From Saturnia japonica (lineage: Eukaryota > Arthropoda > Insecta > Lepidoptera > Saturniidae), in NCBI GenBank assembly GCA_033032175.1, contig CM065328.1, positions 7,440,690 through 7,504,689 on the forward strand: DNA of 64,000 nucleotides. Direction: 5' to 3'. A model generated the notes under the pieces. That model had not been told where the DNA came from. It made no database searches and worked only from the letters and a program-made list of their open reading frames with translations. Positions 46,591-58,749 of this stretch are shown here, one piece after another (within the stretch, counting starts at the first letter, position 1; each line of letters starts with the position of its first letter). The position numbers were made by a program, and so were the translations under genes.

Positions 46591-47316
46591 ATCTTTTGTC
46601 GTGGCGGTCGGTTGTATTTATATAGTTTTATATTATGAATACAATATAATAAGTCGTCTTGTATGTAATTACGTAGTAATTTTTTCCTCAAAAACATAAA
46701 AGAAAGACGGAGTACAAAACTGCAACAGTGTTGCTAGGTTACAATTAAATATTTTCCTAGATGTTATAGTAAAATATAATGTAGCGTTGGAAGATCATTT
46801 TATCTACAAACTAACAACTTTGAAACTAAAAGGAGGGCAATATTTGTTACGTAATAGTTCGCTTGTTTGGCAACGATTTGCAAACAATGAAAGAGACAGT
46901 GATATGGTTCCAAAGTCAAAATTATAGAAAACCCTGTAAAATTGAGTATCTCATTCAAAATGTGAAATCGAAGATCGTTGCCAACAATTGCAATTAATTA
47001 TGATATCGGTACGATTAGAAACGATATCGAATTTATTGGTTTAATCCAGTTGAAAATTGGTATGTAAAAGTCATTGAGATCCTTCATTTCAAATCCGTTC
47101 TTTGACGATGGATGATAGATAAACGACTAAACTGCTGAAGTGGCACATCTGTTAGATAAATGAAAAATAGGTAGTAAAACTTATTTTAAGTAACTTGGCA
47201 ACATTATTCAGACGGTCGCACGTATTGTTATCTAGTTAACAATGACACCCAGATAAATTGCAGGAACTACATTTTTTGTTCTGAAAGCTCCATCTGCCTT
47301 TTTCTCAAATGTGTGT
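46591..47316. other. Non-coding stretch
   Basis: AT-rich flank of the LINE at 47317. Nothing recognised. Confidence 0.45.
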
Positions 47317-47550
47317 TATTTATTTATTTATTTTATTTTATTGTATTCAGAAAACATACAGTGCTTAAATTTTTAATGTGTACGAAATATTCATAAATTC
47401 TACACCATTTAGCTGTTTTCGCATATTGAGACTAAATTAATGCTCGTCAGCTTTATGTTAATTTATACTATATAATAATTATCAACTAATGAAAGAAAAA
47501 CAACAAAGCGGAATTAACAAAAAAAAAAATAACCACAAAAGACGGGACAG

Positions 47551-49071
47551 TCAGGAAGTCATGTCAAACCAGTTTTTAGACATTTCTGCTCGTATGATAT
47601 TTATAGGTGAATTAAAGAAGTCGAGCTCAGGTAACTCGTCGAGATTCTTAACTAAGTTGGCTGATCTCACAAAAAATGAATTTTGCCTATAATTCGTAGA
47701 ACTATGGGCAACGTAAAGATAAATAGGTTGACGGACGGATCTAGTTGGTACTTTAAGGTTTACTTTAGAAAGCAAACAAGGAGATTCAATTTGGCATTGC
47801 GCTATCTTGAGTAAAGTAAGTATGTCTGATATTCTGCGTCTTTCGCATAAAGGTAGCATGTGATGTCTTCTACATCTCTTTTCATAACTGTCATCATATA
47901 TTTTACACATGTACTGCAAATGTTTCATGAATCTACGCTGAATAGATTCTAACCTATTAATATATACTTCATATTGTGGATTCCAAATTTGCGAACAATA
48001 CTCGAGTAAACTACGCACGTATGAACAATAGAGAATTTTGGTTAATTTAACACTGCAAAATTGGGAGCTTGACCGGATGATAAATCCCATTGACTTATTG
48101 GCCCTATTAGCTATGTTATCTATATGTTTCTCGTACGTAAGCTTGGAATCATGGATAACACCTAAGTCTCGGCCCTCATCCACCTTTTCAAGCACATACC
48201 CTTTAAGTTTATAGATAAAATCTTTCGCTTTAGCTTTACGTGTGAATGATATCGCGTGACATTTTGCAACGTTAATATCTAATTTATTATTATTGCAGTA
48301 ATCTTCAAATCTGTACAGATCTTGCTGTATAAGATGGCAATCATTAACACTATTAATTTGTTTGAAAATCTTCATATCATCAGCATACAACACAAATTTA
48401 CAATGTCTGAAGCAAGATTTTATGTCATTGACAAAAATATTAAATAGCAGCGGACCCAATAAAGAACCTTGAGGTACTCCAGAAGGCACGGGGCTCCATA
48501 CAGATGAGTAACTGTGAAGTACAACTGCCTGTGATCGATTCTTAATATATGAAGTAAACCATCTATACAAATTCCCGTGAATTCCAGCGTTGAAAATCTT
48601 TTGTAAAAGTAAAGCATGGTCGATACGATCAAAACATTTGCTGTAGTCAGTAAAAACTGCATCAACTTGACCCCCTGCATCCATGCCTGAAGTTACATAA
48701 TCAGTGAATGTTAATAAGTTAGTAGTCGTTGAGCGATTTTTGAGAAAACCATGCTGTTCAAGAATAAAGGAGGCGAAAATACTATTATATACTTGGGTAT
48801 AGACAATTCTTTCAAATATTTTAGCAAAAATACATAACTTTGAGATTGGTCTATAGTTCTTTATGTTATTTTTACTTCCATTCTTATGTACAGGAGTAAT
48901 AAAAGCAGACTTCCAGATTTTAGGGACTATACCTTCCTCTAAGGAACGTGAATATAATATTGTCAAAGGTTTTATTAAAGAATCCGAACATTTGGTAATA
49001 AATAATGGAGGAATATGATCTGGTCCTGCTCCTTTTGTTAGATCAATTGCATTAAGCAATTTATGTACCAT
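47551..49071 (-). pseudogene. LINE reverse transcriptase (ORF2 C-terminal 506 residues)
   Basis: The domain order is GAGPDHIPP (thumb-proximal start of the core), NYRPIS (residues 72-77), motif A with Asp142 in FTDYSKCFD, SGVPQGSLLGPLLF at 197-210, and YADD at 229-232. The C-terminal Cys/His-poor tail typical of the Jockey/CR1 group follows, and then a stop at 47551. All three catalytic Asp residues are present. The Met at 49071 is not the real start: the frame continues upstream as SDIEITPE to a TAA at about 49158, and beyond that stop coding similarity goes on in the same frame. This copy copied RNA to DNA in an active ancestor but is broken here. Confidence 0.88.
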
Positions 49072-49158
49072 TTCAGGAGTAATTTCTATATCACTAATAA
49101 TATTAATATAATTATAAGACAGCTCATAGGTCGATTGAGTATTCAGAGTAGAAGATTA

Positions 49159-49900
49159 GGAAAGAAAGGTAGACTGAAAGTATGTTGCAAATAAATGACA
49201 TATATCTTCACCTGAATCTGCAGCCTGTCCTTCATATGAGAGAGAGGAGGGCAGAGTATTAGAACCATTTTTAGTCGACTTAATAAATGACCAAAACATT
49301 TTTGGGTTTTTAACTATAGAGTCTTCACATTTCTTAAGGTAAGAAGCGTAACATTCTGCTTCTAAAATTTTTGCTCTGTGCCTTAGTAGCGAAAATGTAT
49401 CATGATCAGACGTATTACAATATGTACGAAATTTTTGGAGAATTTAAACTTTTCTTTGAGAACTTTCTTCATAGAAGCATTGTACCAAGGGGGGAAAGAA
49501 GAAGTAGTTATTGATTTGTGGGGTATAAACTTATCTATGAGGGATTGCAAGCATTTATAAAATGTATTTATGGCCTCCTCAAGAGGAATTTTAAGTAAAG
49601 AATCGTCCCAGTTTATTTCGTTTAAGGACGAGGTAATGTTCCCGCAATCGCCTAATTCGTAGAAGTATTTTAATCGTGTGTTCATTTTCAACAATTCGGA
49701 GCTCAACTTACATAAAGTAATATCTAAAGATTTATGGTGAACGTCCTCAGGCACGAAAGGGGTATCATATGTATGTACTTGTAGATCAATGTTGGATAAT
49801 AACAAGTCCAGAATTCTGTCATTGATGTTATAACAATAGTTAAATTGTGTCAAATTACATTCCAACAAAGTATCGAAAAAATATATTTGTGTTTCACCTG
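49159..49900 (-). pseudogene. LINE ORF2 linker and endonuclease C-terminus, frameshifted
   Basis: From about 49440 to 49159 the frame that leads into the reverse transcriptase reads a basic linker (KFRTYCNTSDHDTFSLLRHR, then KNPKMFWSFIKSTKNG). It is followed by TAA just before the core. Upstream, a different frame (49383-50123) carries ECNLTQFNYCYNINDRILDL and SFPPWYN, which fit the endonuclease end and the linker start. The switch between frames lies near 49430-49445, so there is one indel. Residues beyond about 49900 do not look like the family. Confidence 0.75.
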
Positions 49901-50124
49901 CGATGTTTTCTTTCACGGACAAGTAGACCTCTAGTAAAGTTGATATCCACAAAGTCATTGAACGCGCTGCTACTCTGCCACCATCGTAATAAACAAAAAA
50001 AAACATTTCTGTGAATCGGCTGTTATAAACAACATAAAGAAACAAGAAGGTAATAACAAAATCTATACTCCACCTCACACGCATACTTTTACATAAATAC
50101 ATAGATAAGTAGATTATATCCATA

Positions 50125-52590
50125 TATCCTGAGATGTAATCTCATTTGGCAGAGTCGTAAAGGCTGGAGTTAAGATATAGACTTACCTACAGATGTCTGA
50201 GTTTTATACGTTTCACTTTTATATTGCGTGGCTTTAGCGCGGAACTCGAATGATTTTCTTTGAATACGAAATAAATCGTTCGCTGTAATAACAATAAGAA
50301 GTGTTTTCGTCGAAGGAAAACCAACCATACATGTCTTTATTATATTTTTTTTTAATTCATAATATATTCAGAATGGACTTTTGCCACGGGGCAGTAAAGA
50401 TAACGTACCTTAACCGTTGCTACATGAAAACTTTTTGAGCAGACTGTCCGTTACTTTTTGAGACATTTAGACTGGCATTTACAATTATTTTTTTAAGTGT
50501 ACCGTCAGCAAAGATATGTGCAATTTATGCAAAAACTTTGTTTCATGCCACTCGATCCTGTTTCTTACAAGAATTATTAACCTCTATGGGACCAACTGAG
50601 GTTTGAGAATTAAAAATCGCAAAAAGCTTTTCCCATACATGGCTTCGATAACCTTTTTCAAGAAAAGAGACACCAAATTTTTTTTTATCCTTATTTTTCT
50701 TTTATTATGGATAGCCTGAGCGCGCTACAAAGACTGGACAAAAATAAAAGTAAAATGTTTTTTTCGAATTTCTAAATTTCCGTATTTTATTAACTTTCAA
50801 AATAAAAGTCTACCTATTTAATGCATGTGACTTCTAAAATTCTTTGACAAAAATAACCTCACATTCAGATCAATTTGAAGCATACTTACTAAAAGATTAT
50901 TATTTAAATAATAAATAACACGACAGATTCTTTGGAGCGGTATAGTAGGATCACATACCCAATGCGACTAGTGTCAAGAATTTATTTAAAGAACCTCGAA
51001 AAGACGTTCTTTTGAAATATATTTAATTTATTTTCACGAGGAAACCAATTATCCGGTTTACATGTTTTATTTTAATTCATAGCTATGTTATCTGGCCAGG
51101 TTATAGGATATATTTTGTTTAATAAAATAAGTAGGTATAGTACGAAAGAAGCAGTGACGAGAATAGTGAATTAATTTAGAAAACAGCGAATAACATACGA
51201 TGAGTAAACTATAAAAGATAAACCAAATTAATATACAACATAATTATAGATCTTAAAAAACCTACAAAATAGTCAATGTTCCCATACATCATCATATCAT
51301 GTCATGTATCTATTCTAAAGAGTCAGCCTTGATGGGGAAGATGATGTCAAAAGTTGTTTATAGCTATATAAACGATGCAGCCTAATGTTGCATATATTCA
51401 AATTAAAAGATCGCACCTATCGATTACATATATGTATGTAGCCATTTGAAAGTAAATGTGTAGAAAAGAAAAATTTAATGCTTTTAATATAGAAAACCGA
51501 AATAGCTTACATACAAATACTGTATTATGTACATGTAAGCAATACTGTAAATGAAGTTTTCTTATTAAATTTAATCAAATAATCTGTTAAAAAATAAAGA
51601 AAAAATCTAATTTCCTTATTATAAAGAATATTTAACAAAGTTATTAGGTACTTAATTGCACAAGAATGAGTAGTCGAATAATTCAGTTACGATTTCCCTT
51701 TCGGCTGAAAATCTTGTTTCGGGCAGATATTATTGACTAATCTGATGATATAACAAGAAATATATAAATAAATCACAATGAGTTTCGTTCGCAAAAAAGA
51801 AAGTATAATAACAAGTTATAACAAATTGTTTTAATGGTGCAATCTTTTTCACGTCGACCTAACTGATGGTTAACGATCAGCCCACATCAACTACTGATGG
51901 CTGCAAACCGAACGATTTTACGAGAAAAAAATACCTAGCGTTACCCCTGATTTATGACCACGATGATCCTCAAAACGGAATATGGAACAGTGTCTATGTT
52001 GTAGGTAGAATGCCTAATTTGTTAAATGTTTTAATGACTGACATGTTTGTTTTTATGGATAATGAATGGCTGCATGAATGATTTGGTAACCACCAAAAAG
52101 AGAATAATATATACTTAAATACTTACATAAATATTAATACTTAATTTTTTTTAATAATATGAATTAGCAAATAGATATGAAGCCAACTAACTTAAAAAAG
52201 CCGGAGGACAGTAATAAAGCTGCTATTCCTGAAATTTTAATTAGAACGCTTCGTGTGTCGGTGCTAGTTGTCAACCTTTTTTTTTTTAAACGTCGAGAAA
52301 TTCTACATGAGTGCTATGGTGAAGACATCGTATTGTAATTTTTATGCGACGAAAATAGGTGTAACGACAGTACTTCCATCGAATTTAGCAGAAATTCAAA
52401 TCTCCAAAATATTTGATCAAGATTGTCGTAGTATTTTTTACTTTTTACTTAGATGAATGATTTATATAATATCCATAGCGACCCGCCCCAGCTTCGCACG
52501 GATACAATTTACAAAGTGGTATAATTTATGTTTAAAAAAACCTGATTTATAGTTTATCGCTTTAATATTTACAGTTAATAACTTCATAAC
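50125..52590. other. Non-coding stretch
   Basis: AT-rich with short frames only. I see no repeat shared with other parts of the window. Confidence 0.45.
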
Positions 52591-52728
52591 TGCCTCATTA
52601 GTCTAGTAGTCCTAAATGCGACTGCGACTGCAAAAAACTCGCCCCCTATTACATAGGACCTAAAACATACCCGGCGTACTGTAGGTGTACACCTCTGCCT
52701 AATACTTCGGGGATACGGGCATGATGGT
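52591..52728 (+). mobile_element. SINE family B, internally deleted copy
   Basis: The plus-oriented head 'cattagtctagtagtcctaa' corresponds to the family A box region. The body end 'gtaggtgtacacctctgcct' and 'aatacttcggggatacgggc' matches copies 1 and 2, but the B-box part of the head and the middle block are gone. Confidence 0.65.
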
Positions 52729-53689
52729 ACGTAATTTAACTTAGTAGTTACCAATAGAGCGCTTAGCTCTCGTCTCGCAATTTATCATAGGTTTTTTTAT
52801 GTAGGATTTCTTTGGTCGCGAATAATTTAGAAGTCGTGATATCTCCTACTGTGTTCATTTAAATGGAAAACTGTAAAGGAAAATCTTAATCTACATTAAA
52901 TACCCAAGTTAACTAATACATTTATCTGGATAAAGGTTAATACTGGTTTGGAGAAAATAGTTATGAAAATAAAGTAATATTTTTAATTATTATGTTGAAG
53001 AAAAATATGGTTACTGTTAGTCAACCTTAGGAAATAAACATATGCCATCGCTGATTCTTCTCTAGGATTTTTGAAGAACTACAAATCTTCAGTACATTAT
53101 TTTGATGTATCTCATAAGGTTTAATCAGCGTAAGCCATGTAAGCACCCGAAAATCATTTTTTGACGACTAGATTACAAATAATTTAATTTTCTCTACTAT
53201 ACAATAACTTAATTGGAATGTATTCTATAAATAAACCTTTAAAAATCTCTAAATGTTAGTTAAAACCGAATTAAAATCCGCTACGTAGTATAAAATATAT
53301 AATCGTAATTAAGAGCAGACAGCGGGAAGCGACTTTATACTATGTATATATTTCTCAAAGTTGTTTTTTCCTGGCAACGCCATATCTCCGATAATTCTTC
53401 ATCGAAAGTAATTTAAAAAAAAATGCGTGCGTGTACTTATGTACGCGCGTGAGAAGTTATACTTCTTTGGCATCATTAAAAAATAGTTTTTAATTGCATG
53501 CAAATAATTAATTACAATAAAATAATAGAAGGATTGGAAAAGGATAATCAACAAAGTTCATTTTAAATTTGAAAAATTAAATAAATAAATATTTACTTTC
53601 TTACATTAAGTCTAAAATAAATTGTCTTATTATTCGAAGTGTATTTTTAATTAAATGATGTCCACTTCCATAGTATCTTCCGGTAATGT
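52729..53689. other. Non-coding stretch
   Basis: AT-rich. Nothing recognised. Confidence 0.45.
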
Positions 53690-54350
53690 CTGAATCGGAA
53701 CTTATATAATTATATAATATATATATAATTATTAAAAACCAAATTTAGAGAATAATAAATATATAAGACATAATTTGTACTAAATATTATAAGATTCTTA
53801 ATTTTAAATGTTTATTATTGATTATTTAATATTTTAAAAATAAATTTAATAATAAATTCAAAAATTGAATTTAAGGTTGGTCAGTTTTAAAATATTTTTA
53901 TTGATTTCTTAATTTAATATTCACTTTTCATTTTTATCAAAAAAAATTCATTAAATTTATTTAGTTATTTTTATAAATATTTATTCTTTATTCAATTTAA
54001 TAGCAAATATTAAAAATTAATATTATAATTTGATGTTCAATTTTAATTTTTATTACAAACTTTTTATTAAATGTTTTATTCAATTTATTTCTTTATTTTG
54101 TATATATTAAATAACCAATAATAAGTATTTAACATTAATAATTTAATAATATTTAGTGTTAATTATATTACATAAAAGTATTTTAATTTATATCAATAAA
54201 TAATACATACGGATAGTTAACCTCAATTATATTGGAGCACTTGAAAAAGTATATAAGCACAATTTTTTTCACTAATATTCACAAATAGTAAGTAATATCA
54301 ATCAAAATATTCAATTTAAATAACTACTGAATATAATTTATTAGCACATA
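53690..54350. repeat. Extremely AT-rich low-complexity island
   Basis: About 660 bases consist almost entirely of A and T in patterns such as TTAAT, ATAATTA and TTTATT, with few G or C, and stand out even in this AT-rich window. It could be a decayed satellite or a matrix-attachment-like region. No regular period is visible by eye. Confidence 0.6.
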
Positions 54351-55399
54351 TATAATTCGCACTTGTATGAAACTAAAACACGTGTCGGGAATGTCTGTTA
54401 ATTTTGTGTCACAGATGCGAGCGCATCTTAAAATTAACTATTTGACACTCACATAAAGCGCGAATCTATATTCGCTAGTTTTCTTAATACCGAGAAGGTT
54501 GAAATTAAAACCTTATTGAAATGTAAAAAAGAAATGTCAAGTTTTAGACGGCTATTTTTCTTTAAAATCTAAAACAAAAAAGTAAGTTAAGCTAAGTTGA
54601 TTTTATTTGTACTTATTGTGTTGTTAGCAAAATATTTGAGGATTGATTAAAGTATGTTTGATGAATGCGTTACTTTGTGGAAATCCATCTTAAATATTCT
54701 ATTTTATATAACTTTGCATTTTCCGCCTATACTAAATAAATTATAATATTTACGAGTTCTAAATCTGCAATTGCGGAAACATTTAAACCATTATTAGTAG
54801 TTATTATTATCACTTACTTTTCAGTTTTTTTTCTTCATTTGAGTTATAGATAAAGGTTTTTGATAAAAACAAAACGTAAAAACGTTTTAATAAACAACCC
54901 ATAATTATTATTGTTAGTAATTTGCAACAAAAACTTAATTCGTATATGGACCATGACTCACTTTACGTACAAACAAGTAATTCTCTTATGGAACCAAGAT
55001 CTCATTCATATTTTTTTTATGATCAGCTACTGATTACTATAACATAATTTTTATGTAACAGGATAAACATTATGTAGTTCAATAATAATAGAAAGGTCCG
55101 TGTAATCGATCAGCGAAGCTAATCTACAGGTTATATTTAGGTTATTCTGGGTCAATGATTCCTTCATCTCGGTTACTGGTGGAATTGGAAAAGTCTGATT
55201 ATATTTGTCTTTAAGAGGTCTTCACCGCATTTTATCAGACTAGAAGTTTTTTCACATAATACCTATGAATCAATTAACTTTTATTTTGTTCTATTCCCAC
55301 TAAATATCCATATTAATTCGGCTGTATACTCCGATCATTATGTCAAAAGTGTATATGCATTTTTTTTCTCATTTGTAGCTTTAGCATTATTGCCACAAA
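54351..55399. other. Non-coding stretch
   Basis: No frame or repeat recognised. A small GC-richer patch lies at 54375-54480. Confidence 0.4.
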
Positions 55400-55668
55400 C
55401 TCATCTCATATTACTTAAATGCTGATGTGGCTCAAGATGGTGGGGGAACTGGGTCTCAAGTACAGCTACCGGGACACACCTATAGGTGCTTGGTGACAGA
55501 ATTTCAACTTGAGAATAGTAGTTAGCCGGGTGGGTGTTACAAAATACCACCATGCTATGATTTTACAAAGACGTTTTTCCTTAACCGAAATATCAAACAA
55601 TTTGCAGGGGTTCGAACTCACGTCGATCGACGCGGTGTCCGTACGCGCTACCACTGAGCCACATTACT
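55400..55668 (-). mobile_element. tRNA-derived SINE, family C, copy 3 (best head)
   Basis: On the minus strand it begins 'gtggctcagtggtagcgcgt' (A box) followed by 'tgagttcgaacccctgc' (B box) 30-odd bases on. The family body follows ('accgggacacacctataggt' on the plus strand, 'ataccaccatgctatg', 'aagacgtttttccttaaccg'). It defines the consensus of this family within the window. Confidence 0.85.
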
Positions 55669-55834
55669 TTAAAGTAATGTAATTTAATTCTATTAATTAA
55701 TGACTAACGTGTTAGTCACTTTAGTCAGTTAGCCATTACTCATAGCTCAAAAAATTGTGCGTCTCGGAACGCTCGACAGAAGTGATAACTTAAACTAATC
55801 AGAAAGAAACAGAAGACTAAACGAAAGAAAGAAA

Positions 55835-55908
55835 TGGGAAGCCGACGAGGATCCGAACCTAGGACTTCGGCCATAGCCGCTATACGACCGCTAGGCTACC
55901 AGCGTGTT
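55835..55908 (-). repeat. tRNA-like head related to SINE family B
   Basis: On the minus strand: 'gctggtagcctagcggtcgt' (A box), 'atggccgaagtcctaggttc' and 'ggttcggatcctc' (B box). It resembles the head of 18924-19122 but the body is absent or too diverged to see. It is not a functional tRNA, because no acceptor pairing closes. Confidence 0.6.
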
Positions 55909-55909
55909 G

Positions 55910-58425
55910 TTAGGATTAACTGAAACTATGCTATAATTAATTGCGCCGTAACGCGTTACGTTACGAAGCAGTTTGCCCTTCCATAAGAAATTATCACTTC
56001 AAAAACCTTATAAACTAACTAACTACCACAAGATTTTTTTTTTCCATTATTTACGAATAATAATACAGATTTTAGAATTATTATTATTTATCGTAACTCA
56101 TCATAATGATAAACTCATTAATCTAGAAATGACTGACTTGACACTGGCAGAATAATTAATTACGAGACGCCATTACATAAAAAAAATGAAGTTAAGTGCA
56201 GAAGTCTTCTCGTTCCAGTCATCGTTCGTTAAAATATAAATAACAAATAATAATCTCGTAAAACTAAATCATGTTTATTAATATTATTTCAAAAACGTAA
56301 TTAACTATAGCAATAAACCTTGGGGTTACATAACTCAATAAAGTTGGTTCTACGTATCACCGTTCCACCCAATTCGGCCTGTCAACTTGTCACACTATTA
56401 TGATTGAGTGAGGAAAATGAATGAAGAAAAATATATCAAACCGTACAAAACGCTAGTCGTGTTTATTTTTAACGATATAAATCTTATATCTATAGTGTAA
56501 TATTTCGGATAATTTAGATTTAAACTGAAACACTCGTGCACTGTCAGAGATTTATTTCGTACTGAAACATGTACCCGCAACCCCACATAACTGTATGTTT
56601 ATTTCTAGATACCTACATATAAAATACTCGTAATACACTACATATAGAAACAAATAAAAGTGTTTGTTTGTAATGTCAAAATAATAGCTTTTTATTAAAT
56701 GCATATGAAAGTATAATAAACGGGACTTATAACAAATAATTAATTTTTTAAATGTTTATCTTTCTGACTGTCCCTTTGTTCCAGGTAACGGTAAAACGGT
56801 TGGACAGATTTTGAGAGGATTTTTACTGGCAGATCCTTTCCTTTTTGTCATTATTAACTAGCTCATTAGTGTCCTGAAATGAATTGGTTTAAACTAACCA
56901 AAACGCGTGTGAATTCGCGGGGCACCGCGACTAATTAATTATTTGCATATAAATTGTCTGGAAGTTCATGTTATAAAGACTTGTTCCTACACGTTAACAT
57001 TACGAACATGTTGACATTGTAAATTAACTTTCCATTATGATTGTGGGTTTGATAAGGAGTCTTGTTAACAGAAACTCCGGAGGTATAGTATTATTTAAAC
57101 GTTAAAGAGGAAATTGAGTTATAATTATTTATGTACCTATCAAAAATTATTTCAGTTGAAATGATTAGTTTTAGTTATAGAATGTATATACCTAAATAAA
57201 TTGATAGAGGTTTGCCGTTTTCAGTGCACCACGCAAAAACTACTGAATAGATTTTAATTTTTTGTTTGTTTTACTACTTTGATACAAGTCCATTAACAAA
57301 AAAAAAAAAAAAAAAAAAATCATGATATCTTTATTCAATTTAAAGATAATTAAAGTTTTAAGAAACTACAATTTTTATAAAGTACTACGCGTTCTTCTAT
57401 CGTCCACGCGAGCGGAGCCGCGGGCAAAACTAGGTACTAATTAATCTAAAGTTATAATATTCGTACAACAGATTTGAGAAAAAGGCAGATAAAGATTTCG
57501 ACAAACGAGTATTATTTCTTGTCAATTTTCTAAAATTCTTGCAATTAAGTAATTAACATACCAATTTTTTTCTATTATCCCGTCTTATGTGTCTATATAC
57601 TTAAAAAATGTATGATAAAATTATCGTTTAATTGAGAAAAAATATCGTTACTGTTAGAGCATGTATAATATTCCCTTCTAATCTACCTATCTACAAACAC
57701 AAAACTAAAAAACCGTACGGAGCGTAACAAATTACTCACTTAAAAAGTTACCAAAATCCAAGAAAACATACAAACAATCATTCAGCTCGGACTTTACAAA
57801 CCTCGGAGTTCCATAGTGCGTGAGGTGCAGTGCCTAGAAGCCAAATATAACCATCATCAGCGAAACCAAGGTGAGTTAGTCTAGTCAACAAGTTGAAAAT
57901 GGTACAAAATAGAGATAATGCTCTTAAAATTATGTACGATAGCTCATTGGATCCGGAATGACGCATAGAAAAATGTGCCAAAAGAGTGTATTAGCACATA
58001 AGCAACTATTTAAGATGAAAAAAAATGGCATTTCGTTTTTTGCCAATATTTCATATACTATTAATATACAAGAAATTTCAAAAAGAGATTCTGAAAGAGG
58101 AGGAAATTTCCAATAAAAAAACTCCTAACTCCCGGAACTCTATCTCCATTATTGATAATTTTAATTTAACACTGAAAATAGGTCTGCGCACGACATTTTT
58201 AGGTTGCGCGCGCGGCGTCAAAAGCGAGTACGGCAAATTAATTAATTAATTTAAGGTATTGAATATTTTTTTTTAATTTGAAAAAAATGTGGTGTGTTCT
58301 GAACACTATAAATAATTTATTCCCATTGGAAATTTTACTTAAAGTTAATTTTTCAACAAGTTAAACAATTGTTAACTAACAAAATTTTCTCGAACTTCCG
58401 TCTTAATTGTAAGTGAAAAAAAATG
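55910..58425. other. Non-coding stretch with old repeat pieces
   Basis: 56655-56880 is the second copy of the repeat at 17455-17700. An A-run of 23 lies at 57298-57320, and directly after it the reverse of an 'actagttttgcccgcggctc'-type repeat start at about 57395-57440. Otherwise AT-rich, without genes. Confidence 0.5.
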
Positions 58426-58465
58426 TTTAAATAATTGTCGTAAAAAAATTTCGCTTCGTAGAGCC
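58426..58465 (+). repeat. Left arm of the inverted repeat that brackets the I-group LINE
   Basis: This 40-base arm (starts tttaaataattgtcg, ends cttcgtagagcc) matches the reverse complement of 63952-63991 at 37 of 40 positions. Confidence 0.88.
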
Positions 58466-58749
58466 AACATTACTTGGATTTTCCAGTTTTTGTTCAAGTT
58501 AAAAAATTATTATAAAAAAAGTATAAATATTTTTTTTTACTTTTATGGCGCGATCTTGTCAAGTATGTATGTAAGAAAGGTTCTACGCAGTTCCGCGTAA
58601 GTGGTCACAGAGGACGCGCGTATCTCACTCTCCGTTCGACCCCGCGATCGTTGTTTTGAATTTACGCGACAAGTTATTATTTACTTATAATCACGTTAAA
58701 ATAATGTAAACTGGGCAACTCCTGGTAACAGGAGACCCTTTACATAATA

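Larger units (their letters stand above)
47317..49900 (-). mobile_element. Jockey/CR1-group LINE, 5'-truncated
   Basis: On the minus strand this runs from the last part of the endonuclease through a linker and the complete reverse transcriptase to a 3' untranslated region. It ends in AATAAAATAAA-like sequence and an (AAAT)n tail (47317-47341). There is no RNase H domain. The 5' limit near 49900 is where family-like residues stop and is approximate. Assignment within the Jockey/CR1 group is uncertain without a tree. Confidence 0.85.

Noticed and set aside
49901..50123. N-terminal part of the 246-codon minus frame as LINE endonuclease
   Set aside because: Residues upstream of about 49900 do not show endonuclease motifs and begin in low-complexity sequence; probably flanking DNA read through by chance.
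55835..55908. A functional tRNA gene on the minus strand
   Set aside because: Box motifs are present, but the ends do not form an acceptor stem and the sequence matches the SINE family B head.
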